DNA of 64,000 bases from positions 21,496,375-21,560,374 of the forward strand of contig OX459098.1 of the NCBI GenBank assembly GCA_949775045.1, written 5' to 3'. The notes beneath the pieces were generated by a model that saw nothing but the letters and a program-made list of their open reading frames with translations, did not search any database and was not told the DNA's origin. Of the stretch, positions 1-12,200 are shown one piece after another; the first letter of the stretch is position 1, and each line of letters begins with the position of its first letter. The translations under genes and the position numbers were made by a program. The stretch comes from Metridium senile (lineage: Eukaryota; Cnidaria; Anthozoa; Actiniaria; Metridiidae).

Positions 1-682
1 AGAACATCCATATTCCGAATGTTTTTTCTGATTGGCTAATAAACAAAAGGACGTAACCAGATCTGTGAACGCAGGGGGCCATTTTGTGTCTTCGAACAGC
101 GGTATTCAGTATATAAACGTTTTACTTATTTAACCTACTCCAACTTCTTTTACAACGTTCAATAGAATAATCAATGAATCAAGGAGAGTCGATCAGTGGC
201 CAAAGCCTTCTTCGCGTTTGTATTCTGTCGTTGTTTTATTTTTAGTTTACAACGGTCATTGATTGACCTTTTAGTAAACAGATAACTTCAATTTCAATCT
301 CGTGAATGTCAGTCGTTCAAAAGAAAACTAATATATGACCGTTGAAAACTATTAAGACCTATTAATGAAACATACAACGGCATAAAAGACAAATTCCGGA
401 GAAGACTGACACGGTATCATAGATAGTAGATACAATTCTTCTGTTTTTTTCCTGCCAAATATACAGCTATGGCTTATGTTGTGACATGTATCATGACAGC
501 CGGAAGTGATTTTAAATGGCTATTGTTAGAAGGGGCGGAAGGGCAGTTGATATACATTTGTGTCAGGCTTTCCTTTTCTTTTCTCTCTCCCTCTCCTCTC
601 TTCCCCCTCCCATACCCAGAAAGCCTAGGCTACATATATCTCAGGGCTGTACTCATTTGCTACAGGATCTCCTCCTAAGGAC
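1..682. other. Left edge, no gene seen
   Basis: No exon of the DUF4470-MYND family and no recognisable protein domain was found on either strand. The only structure is a pyrimidine-rich stretch near 570-610. The stretch ends where the left arm of the large inverted repeat begins. It may be intron 1 or upstream flank of gene A. Confidence 0.5.
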
Positions 683-3600
683 TTAAGAGCGGTTGTCAGG
701 ATCGGTCAGGTAAGACGTGCAGAACGAGGTTTTTCGAAATCCTTCAAACTTTGCCAGTTCGTAGGCCTATATAAACTAAAAACCCTGTGTAAGTTTCATC
801 TCAATCGGATAAATATTTTAGGAGTACGGGGTCGATATTTGAATTCCGAGCTTACTTCCGGTTTAACGAGGTCATTCTACAGCACCACCGAAAACTCTTT
901 AGAACACAACAAATTTAATGTTTACAACAAAATCAAAATCGTTCCATAAAATTAACATAATTCTTTAGCAAATTGCAAATTATTGGAACATTTTCATTTA
1001 TAACAAATATTTTAGAGATTTTTCAATTATTATAAATTTTCGGAGCACTTTTTGGTAGGTAAAGTTTATTGCCAAATAACTCCACTGTTACATCGATTTA
1101 CACTTAAAAATCATATCAAAGATGAAGAAAAACTATTCCTTTTCTTAAATATCAAATAAAATTTTTGGGCAAATGAAAAGTGAATTTTTGGCGATGTATT
1201 TTGTAACGTCAATTTGACCCGAAAATCACGATTGTTTACATAAGCGACGCGAATGATTATCAGTTGAATGATAAATATTTAGCTGGCGAAAATGGTCTTT
1301 TTCTCCAAGTAAGTACACTAAAACTCAAAAACATATTTAATCTATGGTTTTTACGTTCTCTGATAAATAAAACAGTTGGATTTAAAGCTTTTGAGACAAG
1401 TTTTAATGTATTGTCGGGCTTGATTGGCGGTCAAAGAGCGGTTATAAACAAACACTTCAACTGCCAAGGTCGTCTTTTAAACGGTGAAAATTAAAAAAAT
1501 ACTCCTTCCAGTTGATATAAACGGTCAAAATAAACCTTATATACATCTTACCTCGATGTATAGTTTTTCTTGGAACGTATTTTCATCTTGAGTAGAGTTA
1601 ACGGAGTTCGTTTGCCCGAATACATCGACAGCCGTGTACAGCAATGAAAATTGCGTGACACACAGGAAACCCACAACGATCACGTATTTGAGTTTGTTTT
1701 ATGCATGGTCAAAATCAAAAGACTACGTTTTTATGGATAAATTTAGGTTTAATTTCGCATGGCCGTTTATAATATCTACCCTAATATTTAGAAAGTTTTA
1801 AAAAACAGGCTTTATGCCTTGAAACGTATTCAACTTGCAGATATCTTGGAATTTTCTGGTTCTACAAATAGAAAATGTAACGAGCTGCTATAAATAGACT
1901 AATTCGTTGACGCTTCGACGTCTGTTTATATTAGATAAAACTCCATTTTTCCCCAAAAAGAACTATTATGTTCTAACAGAATAAATATTTTTGGTTGTTA
2001 ACATTCAAGATAAACTATGATTTGTTTCAATTCACAAATCTGTACCGTTCTTCTTTGACGCTGTTTTGCGACGTTCTGCTTTCAATTATATAAAAACAAT
2101 GGAACAATCTGACTGTCAACTCTTGAAATCGACAACTTCATAGCTGCAAATTAAAGTAAAAACATACTGATAGCAAATCTAAATTCCAGAATGGAAGTTG
2201 AATGCATCGACAGCCGTGTACAGTACTAATAAAATTGCGTGACACTTAGAATTCCCCGATATCAATGTACAGTAAATTAATTTCGTCTGTCCACTTGTGT
2301 TATTAGACTTGCGGTACAAGGAAAAATGGGAAAGGAAACTGAAATACTTCTTTACTTCACTACCTTTTCTCCTCCCCAGTCTGCCCGCCTCTTTGTGAAT
2401 GTTACTCAGTATGGCCAACAGGAGAGAACATGTACAGAGAAGAGGAAACTTGTTCCTAATATCAATGCAGTTGCAATCCTAACAGTTTCAATATTAAGGA
2501 TTTGGATTACATTATTAAACCTGTAATAATGCATGATACAACTCGATCGATTCTAACAATTCATTTAGGGGGGGGGGGGGGGGGCAATATTTTTGTGTAG
2601 GTTATTTTTGTTCACCGCACAGGTAGTGCCAGATTTTTTTTTTCGACCAGGGAGGTTTTGCACGTTTTTTTTCTTTTTACAGAATTTTGTTCTCTGAAAT
2701 TCAAAGCGAAAACAACTGTTTGTGTGTTGGTTAAAGTCCGGTTTTTCCGTTTTATTTATTAGTCCGGTACAACGCGCAGTTACTTTGCGACTTTGCTCAG
2801 TTAACGTTCGGGTGATTTGTTCACTTTTTGTCGGGAAAACACACCGAGGTCGATTTGGGGCAAGTCTATGTTATGGTATATATTGTATACTGATACAAAG
2901 GGCGTAAGTCTCGGATTTTCGTGTTTTTGATGCCTCAAAGTTTCGGATTTCCGTCTTTTTGATGCCTCAAAGTCTCGGATTTTCGTGTTTTTGATGTCTT
3001 AGAGTCCCCCCGGGAGTCTCGGATTTTCGTGCTTTTGATGTGTCGGAGTCTAGAATTTTAAATACAATAAATGCATGAGCTGATATATTTCTAGAATCTC
3101 AGGCTCGGATTTTAAAATTTTAGCATTCGCTACCCCTCAAGGTTCTGCATGTTTTTTTTTTTTTTTTTAGCTTGGCTCTTTGCACGTTTTTTATTTTGGG
3201 AATGGCCATGCGAAATTAAACTTAAATTTATCCATAAAAACGTAGTCTTTTGATTTTGCCGACCATATATGCATAAAATAAACTCAAATACGTGATCGTT
3301 GTGGGTTTCCTGTGTGTCACGCAATTTTCATTGCTGTACACGGCTGTCGACTATTCGGGCAAACGAACTCCGTTAACTCTACTCAAGATGAAAATACGTT
3401 CCAAGAAAAACTATACATCGAGGTAAGATGTATATAAGATTTATTTTGACCGTTTTTATCAATTGGAAGGAATATTTTTTCAATTTTCACCGTTTAAAAG
3501 ACGACCTTGGCAGTTGAAGTGTTTGTTTATAACCGCTCTTTGACCGCCAATCAAGCCCGACAATACATTAAAACTTGTCTCAAAAGCTTTAAATCCAACT

Positions 3601-4292
3601 GTTTTATTTATCAGAGAACGTAAAAACCATAGATTAAATATGTTTTTGAGTTTTAGTGTACTTACTTGGAGAAAAAGACCATTTTTGCCAGCTAGATATT
3701 TATCATTCAACTGATAATCACTCGCGTCGCTTATGTAAACAATCGTGATTTTCGGGTCAAATTGACGTTACAAAAAACATCGCCAAAAATTCACTTTTCA
3801 TTTGCCCAAAAATTTTATTTGATATTTAAGAAAAGGAATAGTTTTTCTTCATCTTTGATATGATTTTTAAGTGTAAATCGATGTAACAGTGGAGTTATTT
3901 GGCAATAAACTTTACCTACCAAAAAGTGCTCCGAAAATTTATAATAATTGAAAAATCTCTAAAATATTTGTTATAAATGAAAATGTTCCAATAATTTGCA
4001 ATTTGCTAAAAAATTATGTTAATTTTATGGAACGATTTTGATTTTGTTGTAAAACATTAAATTTGTTGTGTTCTAAAGAGTTTTCGGTGGTGCTGTAGAA
4101 TGACCTCGTTAAACCGGAAGTAAGCTCGGAATTCAAATATCGACCCCGTACTCCTAAAATATTTATCCGATTGAGATGAAACTTACACAGGGTTTTTAGT
4201 TTATATAGGCCTACGAACTGGCAAAGTTTGAAGGATTTCGAAAAACCTCGTTCTGCACGTCTTACCTGACCGATCCTGACAACCGCTCTTAA
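683..4292. mobile_element. 3.6-kb element with 1.08-kb inverted terminal arms
   Basis: Positions 683-1763 are repeated in reverse complement at 3204-4292 with only scattered substitutions and small indels. The arms enclose a 1.44-kb unique centre. The outer ends match from TTAAGAGCGGTTGTCAGG inwards; both inner ends stop abruptly near GCATGGCC. The same 76-codon open frame occurs in both arms (1264-1494 plus, 3480-3710 minus) only because the arms are copies; it resembles no known protein. The centre holds a 17-G run at 2568-2584, a 32-bp minisatellite and a third partial copy (about 2207-2250) of the arm segment at 1627-1660. No transposase is visible, so this is a non-autonomous fold-back-type element or an inverted duplication. 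I saw no clear target duplication. Confidence 0.75.
2907..3050 (+). repeat. 32-bp minisatellite, four units
   Basis: Four copies of a unit starting AGTCTCGGATTTTCGTG and continuing through a TTTTTGATG stretch occur in tandem. A short GTCCCCCCGGG interruption separates the third and fourth. They lie in the centre of the large inverted-repeat element. A degenerate fragment (GGCTCGGATTTTAAAATTTT) follows near 3100. Confidence 0.7.
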
Positions 4293-4502
4293 ATATAACA
4301 CAAGCCCTTTTCTTCCTATGTTCTGTTGCCGAGGATTTGCGTTTTTCAGCTTTTTTTATTTTCTTTTTTCTTCCGTGAAACTGATGACTTCTCTTTCGAT
4401 CCAATAGTAATGAGGTGCAGTGTGTCTGAGTTGAATTTATGATGACAGTTCAGTCCAGTTTGCAGTTTCCCACTACTTTTAGAAAACAGGCATTTGGGAC
4501 AT

Positions 4503-4841
4503 ATCCGTACTTTGTATGCATCCACTTCTGCTTTGGAGTAACAAAATGCAGCTGGGAAGAAGCTGAAGTATTTTCAACTGTTGCGACATTAGCAGAGTCG
4601 CTACTAGCTAGACAACTGAGTATTAGAACGTTTGTGCTTTGCTGGAGGATATCCACAATAGTTACAGTTATGACGGAGGGGGCGTTGAGAGAGGGGGGGG
4701 GGGGGTTGATAGTTATCTATTTTCAAAAGGTGGAGGGGTAAGACGTTATTTATACGTTTAGCACAGGGGGGTCTAGCTTTAATTTAAGCCCAATGTTGAG
4801 GATTTTAGAACCCCCCCTCCCGATAATTATTGCACAGTCCC
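4503..4841. mobile_element. Truncated copy of TTA-flanked MITE
   Basis: This segment matches the intact 371-bp element at 45334-45704. It keeps the right terminal repeat (GATAATTATTGCACAGTCCC, ending at 4841) but lacks the left one; similarity to the intact copy begins near GTACTTTGTATGCATCC at about 4507. The base triplet after the right end is TTA, which matches the triplet before the left end of the intact copy and suggests a TTA target duplication. The loss of its left end coincides with sequence unrelated to gene C intron 1, so the A/C homology breaks here. Confidence 0.6.
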
Positions 4842-6273
4842 TTAGTACAGAGGGTACCGGATAGAAATTATCTTAATGATCTCAAAGTTTAACACGTACA
4901 CATGATAACTTTTAAAACGCCCGGTAACCCCAATTTTTTTACAACTGCAATTATTAAGAACATGCATGTTAAACAATCGTTTTTGATCTAAAATTCCGAA
5001 AAAGCAACTGATTTTGGAATGGAAAATCGACAAAATTTCGAATTATATCAAACTCATTGCCTACAAATTTGAACATTTGCTTTAAGTAGGATCCAGGCTG
5101 CAGCGGCCAACCGAGATCATGTTAACATGGCTTGTGAAATGCCAAGGCGAGAAAGAAAGGCACCTAATCGTTATATAAATGAAGTATTCTCGGGCCGGGT
5201 CAGTTCGGAAAAGAAAAATGAAAACACAAGACCAAAAACTTTACCCCGTTGTAGTTGCAATTATAGAAGACCGAAAAAAGATTCGGGACTTCAACGGGAT
5301 TTGAACCCATGACGTTTGCGGTCCGGTGCAATACTCTACCAACTGAGCTATGAAGCTACATATGTCAGTTAGGAAGTCACTAGCTCGGCTACAGAGTACT
5401 ATGTAGATATACCTTCTAACTTCGCCGGCGATTTGACCCCCTCAAAATGGCATAAAAATAGACGAATTTTATATCAAAATAAAGGAAATTTCAAGCACTT
5501 TTTGAAAGTGGTACGTGGTACAATTGTAGCTAGTGAATGCCCAAACGAGTACATGCCTATTGTTTTCCACTAGGTGATGAAATGATCCGAAATCGCCTTG
5601 TAATATTGCGTTACTTTGGTGAAGAAAATCGAATTTTGATCCCCTCAATTTTACGTATTTTTATTAATAAATATAGGTTCCTGAAAGCTTAAATGTTAAT
5701 CTTTTCAAAAACATTTGGTTAATATTGAAAGCTTTCTGAGTAAATGAGCAAAAGGCTTCAAAATGTGCGTGTTCTACAGTGAGACGCTATGGGTGGCGTG
5801 ACCTTCACAACTTGATACAGGCAAATGTATGGGATGAGTTTGATATGTTCTGAAACTGGTAAAATACAAGGTGCGATGCCAAAAAAATCATATTTCACTA
5901 TACTATTAACTTTTGAAAATATGTTCAAAAATAAAAATTCCTATTAGAAAATTACTTGTTGATTCTTTACCATCTTTTATACACTACACGAGGCCCACTT
6001 ACAGGCTGCAATGCATGCTGGGATTACAAATGCATAATTAACTACATTAACAGGACCGACTACATGTAGGGAGGTAATCATGTTGACAAGTAACCATAGC
6101 ACCAAAGAGAAGGAAGGTTGGTTAAAAGTTGCCAAGGAATCAGCACTATAAACACAGCAAGTAATTATTAATATAGCTTGTCTTATGAAGAAGACACATT
6201 CCATTTCCGAAGCTAGATAAGGTCGACCTCAATTTAGTTACTCAATTTAGTTTATGTTTTCTACCTTTATCAG
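4842..6273 (+). other. Gene A intron 1, 3' part, shared with gene C
   Basis: This intronic stretch is homologous to 45705-47115 in intron 1 of gene C, with small indels, and includes the tRNA-like sequence at 5287-5357. It ends at the acceptor of exon 2 (CTTTATCAG). The short open frames here are not conserved as coding sequence between the copies. No DUF4470 exon lies upstream of it in the window. Confidence 0.7.
5287..5357 (-). repeat. tRNA-like sequence (SINE-type), A copy
   Basis: On the minus strand an A box TAGCTCAGTTGG and a B box GGTTCAAATCC stand at tRNA spacing, and the outer ends can form most of a seven-base acceptor stem. The anticodon arm does not fold into a clean 5-bp stem with a 7-base loop. 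This is better read as a tRNA-derived repeat than as a working tRNA gene. It recurs at 46147-46217 in the duplicated segment of gene C. Confidence 0.55.
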
Positions 6274-9200
6274 AGCTGATATTCAAAGATGTAAGTCATT
6301 GACAGCAGTTTGTAAAGAAACCCTGACATTATGGGTGAAACAATTCCAGCAGTTCCAACAACTACATCCAGTAAAGGTATATGGTTGAAGAAATCGCGCA
6401 TTCTGATTTGTTGAGGAGCATAAATATACATGCATGGCACATACGTTTACCAACAAACCAAACAGCCGTCATTATCACTTAACATTTTAGTTACCCCCTC
6501 CCCCCCCCCCCCCCCCCAGATATAAAGCACTTGACGCTTTGCTTAGTGCTTGTCAATTCTCTCGTGTTCTGCCAATCTTCGCATTCTTTATAACTGTACA
6601 CAGTGCACACAAAAATAATGATGATTATATTTTATTATTCTAGTATAGGGCACGTGACAACACTAGGTTTAATGGCGTATGCGCGGGGATGACTGAAACA
6701 TCTAGCGAAGAAATAAAAGTGTGCTGCACAAATCTGTGTCATTTTCTAATAAACTACAATAAAAGGAATAAAGAGAATGTTAACAGGGAGGGTATTTCAT
6801 TGCTAGAGGTAAGACAGGAACAGCGCTATATCTATATATATATCTTTTCTATCAGCGAATTGAAACAATCTGAGAGCTCTTTCTTGTAGGATTGATGATG
6901 ATAAATTGAATGATGACAATTGTTCTCCTTGTTAGGTCAATATGTGGAATGGCGATGGCTTATCTTTATGTACTAGTGGACTTCCAAGTGACATGTTGTT
7001 TGACGTCATTGATACTAGTAACATTAGTGATCATATTGGTTTGTTGAATGTACTGGTTTGCTGTTCACCCAGACTGAAAAGGTACAATTCTATATAGTTC
7101 CACGATCATTTTCACCTCAAAAACAACCCTTCTATTCTTTATCTGGGCAGGTAACGATATATGAATACGGATCAGAGAATTGTATCAAAGATACCGTATG
7201 CAATCTTAAGCAGGAGGCTCACATCACCGAGGTGTTTTTCAGAGAGGTCCTGCTATAATACTATGCTATATAAATGTATAATATAATAATCTAAATAATC
7301 TAAATATAAAAATATAAGTATATATTAAAACTAAAAACAAAGCTATTGAAATGCGCATAAAATATATCTAAGTATCACTAAAGGTATATATAAAATAAAT
7401 TTAAGTTAAAAACGATTTGAAAAAATTAAGGCTATATATAGATGCCTGTCGGACAGCAATATCTAAGTTGTTCCAGTCAGCAGCCGCATGAAATATAAAA
7501 CGCTATTTGCCCCAATTAGTACGCGCACGTGGCAAGTGTAAATCCTGACGACGGCGTGTATCATAATTATGAATACTACAATTACAAGTAAAATTAAAAT
7601 CAAAATCTATGATATTGTAATTAAGGCATTTATATACAGCGATGGCGGCGGCGGTGGATAGCTAAAGGTTCCCAATTCAAATGACTAAGGGCTTGGGTCG
7701 CAGAAAAGTACTTAGGTTGGTCTAAAATCAATCTTGCAGCATTATTTTGCAATATTTGAAGGTGCTGCATGAGAACTTCATTGTTTTTATCACCCCAAAC
7801 TAAATCGGCATAATTAAAAAGCGGTAATATAATGCTATTGTAAAGTGTTAGGCGAGCGTTCAGCGGTAGTAAATGCTTTACGCGACGCAAAATGCCGAGT
7901 TTCTGACAGACCTTTGAGCTTAAGGCATCTATATGGTCAAACCAGGTCATATTTTCATTAAGTGTAACACCTAAATATTTACACGATTCTTTGCGCTCAA
8001 GTGGATGACCATTAATCTCTAATGAAATATTATTGAAAGAGCTAAGCTTACGTGCGCTACCAAATAATAAAAATTTACATTTGTCTATATTTAAAGTCAA
8101 AAGATTGTCATTAAACCACTTGCATAAGTGTTTAAGGTCAGCGTTCAGATTTTCTTTAAGATTCCTTATATTGGATGAAGAGCAATATATAACTGTATCA
8201 TCTGCGTATAAAGACACCTCACATGACTTGATACATGAGGGCATATCATTCACATAAATTAGGAAAAGCAGCGGCCCTAACACGCTCCCTTGGGGCACAC
8301 CAACGGATACAGGCTTTGCGGTAGAGACAGAACTGCCAATCACCAGTCGTCTTTGCGACAAGTATGATCTGAACCAGTCAACGACAACGTCACTGAGACC
8401 AGATTTGGAAAGTTTGTTGAACAGGATCGAGTGATCAACGGTGTCGAAAGCTTTCGACAAATCCAGAAAAACAGCACCAGTAACTAAGGTTTTGTCCATG
8501 TTCTGAAGAACCAAATCAGTGAAGTTTACGAGAGCAACTTCTGTAGATAGCTTTGGTCTGAAACCAAACTGTCGAAGAAAGGAATTTCTTTTCAAGAAGA
8601 TAGTTGTATACTTGAGAGTGAACAGCCTTTTCTAGAATCTTACTCACTGTGGTAAGTATAGTTATCTGTCTGTAGTTGTTAGGATTGCATCTATCACCAG
8701 ACTTGAATAAAGCAGAAACTTTACCAGATCTCCAAATAGAAAGGAATGTTGAAGACAGGAGTGAACGGTTGAATAAATTTGTGAGAACCGGCCGGGAGCT
8801 AGAACAGGAGCTGAGTCTTTCAAAAGGCGAGCACTGATCTTGTCAAGGCCGATGGCTTTATTGGTCTTCAGACAGTTAAGATGTTTGCATACAAAAGATT
8901 CCTCAACTGGATGGAATACAAAACATTCCGAGTTTGAATTTGGATTGACAGAAGACGACAAACAGCTTTGCCAGACATAATTCAAGCCTGATTTTATCTT
9001 GTCAGCTAATTTGGATCCAATGGATAAGAAGTGGCTGTTCAAGACTTCAGCTATCGATTTAGTGTTGGTATAAGAGACACCGTCAGCCTCAATACAGGAT
9101 ACAGAGGGAGTAGACTTACGCTGAGTGATATCATTTAGTGTTTTCCATAGAGCACTAGAGTTCCCTTTGTTCTTATTTATCAGATCAAGATAATAGTCAG

Positions 9201-12200
9201 CTTTGCACTTCTTTAGTTGTTTATTGACAAAGGCTTTTGTTTTCTTGTATAAACTCCATTGGTGTTCAGAATTGGTTTTGACCGCCTTTCTATGGTGGTA
9301 ATCACGGTCACGCATAGCACTCTTCAGTTCTGAAGTCATCCAAGGTGCCTGATTTCCTTTGATGCATGCGGGCCTTCCTAATTGGAGCATGGATATTAGC
9401 GACATCCGAAAATAAACCGTTCCAAGTTTCAACAACTGAATTGAAGTCGTCGTTTTCTTCCAAGATGTTCCAATTGATTGTTTTCAGGTCACGAACTAAA
9501 GACTTCTTATCGTAATTACGATAGGATCGATATTCGATTGTTTTAGGTGCGGCTTTGGGAATTAACACCCGATTTTATAGTGCAATAGACAATGTGATGG
9601 TCACTAATCGTCGAGGGAATTACACCATTCTCGACTACACGATGATTGTTGTTAACAAAGACAAGATCAATAGCTGTGCTTGATTGGCTACAGACCCTGG
9701 TAGAGGTGCTGATCAATTGTTCCAAATCGTTGATCCTTGCAAATCTCTGAAGCTTCTGTTTTAAATTATATGTCGAATACTTCTTCTTCAATAAGACGTG
9801 AACATTAAAATCACCAAGCAGAGCAATTTCAGAATCGACAGGCAACTTGGCAAGAGAGGCATTTAGATGATCAATATATTTGTCACAGCAAAAGTCAGAA
9901 GCTCTATAAGCACAACAGACAAACATTTTCTTGCATTTTGCGCGATTTATTTCCACCCAGCATGTTTCAACATTCCCATCCGACAAGTCTGTACGGTGCT
10001 TATAAGGAATCACATCACGCACAAATATAGCTGTGCCACCTCCACGCTTGTGAGTAACTTTGCAAAGATATAGGCTGAATTGTTGCTAACTAGTTGCTTG
10101 AACCCACAATGTCAAGCATGGAAGCATCCAATAAATTTCTGATATTTGGCTATTTTGTCGGTTAAGATAGTAACATGTCTATAGTTAATATTGTAAATTT
10201 ACAGCTATCTTAGAACATTGTTATATTTGTACAGGCCTGGCGAATCTCAACTGCAGACATCAAGCATGTTGTGTTGGGCAGGAGAGTGTGAGGATATGGA
10301 AGACTACTATAACAAGTGCATTGGTATCAATACTAACCTACTACCAACCATCCTTGGATTGCATCTTGCTGTAGATTTAGACATGGGAAATAGGTAATAT
10401 TGAATACAACAGCTTAACATGTCTCAGAAAAGCCATTGAAATACTTTCAACGTCTTAATTTGTATATATTAACTCCAGCTATGATGCATGCTTATTAAAA
10501 CCATTTGATGTACATATGTCTAAGCTCAATTTTCATAATTAATTCCTTATATTTTATGTAGAAGAATTCCTGATGACTGGGAAGAAACTCTTTATTGGGT
10601 TAAAGCATCTACACACAGGACGAAACTGACACTAATAGGTTTGTGTATAGTCAAATGAATATATTTCTCTGACAGCTAGAAACCCGTGAAATAGATGTTA
10701 GACTAATGCACCTCAGCAAGCAATTTCTATTTCACGGGTTAAATGCCTTCACTCTAATAGATAGAATAGATATAACTAGTCTCCTATATGCGATATGCGG
10801 CCAATACATTTGTGTCATAACACAATGATCTCTCCCAAAAGTGTTGTATTACAATTGATTGATTGACTGACTGACTGACTATTAATATATTTGACTGAAA
10901 ACTAGTCTTCTGTTCAGCCACATCCATACACAGTACACGTGAGTATGAGACTACTTCAATCACAACCAACAGTACGTCAAATATATTGACTGCATTACAT
11001 CTGCTTGCTTGCTGGTTGGCTAAATTGCTTGATTTTACATTGATTGGCTAGCTACAGAGTATATTTCTAATGTATTATTCATTACAGATAAAGAAAGCGA
11101 TATCATAACTGCTTTGTGGAGCCTGACAAAACGATGTTTTAATCTCATCAAAGATCTTAATAAAAGTGAACGTTGTGGTGCTATTTTATCCTCTCCTCTT
11201 ACTCTACTGAGGATAATCTATCAGATGCATCCATTGATTGAAGGAGGAGGTAAGCTAGCATTCTGGTATCAGAAGATACTGATATAGGTACTATTATTAC
11301 TTTTGAGTCTCACTATAGTTTGTATAACCATTTTAGCCTGTCATGAGATTTCCATTAAGGAAAGGAGGAGTGGAAGAGAGAGGGAGTGAGAAAGGAGTCT
11401 GATCAGGGACTCTAATAATACCCGGTTTCTGTAACAGTTTCTAGGATCATGGAGCTTCTTGAAAATGAACTACCATATGACTTTTACCAGGAACATGGCT
11501 TTTCCTGGAAACTATTGAAATCAGCAGCAACCAAGGATGGTGGTAAGTAATATCTGATAACCCCCAAAAAACAAAATCACATACTGGCCCATGTAGCAAG
11601 TAAAACATCCAAATCTACTCAGATACAATATGATGGAGACCACCAGCATGGGTGGATCCAGAGGGGATGAGAGGAGATGGTCGGGGGTATTGGCCATTAC
11701 CTCAGTATTCAACAAAACAACGTTATAACAAAAAATAGTAAACAGAGACTTGACTTTTAAAATAGGGAGGTGACTAGTTTAGTTCCTCTCCCCCCCCCCC
11801 CCCCCCCACTCACCAGAAAACCTTATCTTGCTTAAACATTCTTTATGACAGAACCGATACTTCAAATACAACTTCAACTGAGGCTCGACGTCATTGAAGA
11901 AAGAAAGCAACTAAGCCCGATCCCAATGATCGTGTTTACAAAGAACGCCCTTCTGGATGTAATTTTATTAAATATTGTTGTTTATTTTCTGCCTTGTCCG
12001 TCCTGTCTTTCTTTTTGTATGCCAGTCTTTCTCTCTGCATTTTTGTGCATAGCTGTCACTTTCTTTGTATGGCTGTCCGTCTGCTAGCTGCCTAACAATA
12101 CGATATTGAACATTCCAGCAAAATTCATTTCTTAGAACAGTATTAATCCTAACTTTCAGCTTTTCAACGGCTTTCAAGGTTGTCCAGTGCTATATAACAG

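Larger units (their letters stand above)
7232..10150 (-). mobile_element. CR1/L2-like LINE fragment in gene A intron 3
   Basis: A 5'-truncated non-LTR retrotransposon lies antisense to gene A inside intron 3. Reading on the minus strand it carries the C-terminal part of an apurinic-type endonuclease (about 10060-9543), a linker region (about 9568-8662) and a reverse transcriptase (8595-7630), followed by an AT-rich 3' tail. The frame is broken at least twice. The same insertion, at the same place, is in gene C intron 3 and absent from gene B, so it predates the A/C duplication. The clade assignment rests on motif style only. Confidence 0.75.

Noticed and set aside
1264..3710. Identical 76-codon frames at 1264-1494 (+) and 3480-3710 (-)
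   Set aside because: They are the same sequence in the two arms of an inverted repeat; no domain is recognisable and conservation reflects recent duplication.
4439..4741. 100-codon frame and its minus-strand mirror near the MITE fragment
   Set aside because: It spans the break between unrelated DNA and a MITE; the intact MITE copy at 45334-45704 does not keep the frame.
5287..5357. A functional tRNA gene on the minus strand
   Set aside because: A and B boxes are good, but the anticodon arm does not fold properly and the duplicate copy has a damaged A box, so a tRNA-derived repeat is preferred.
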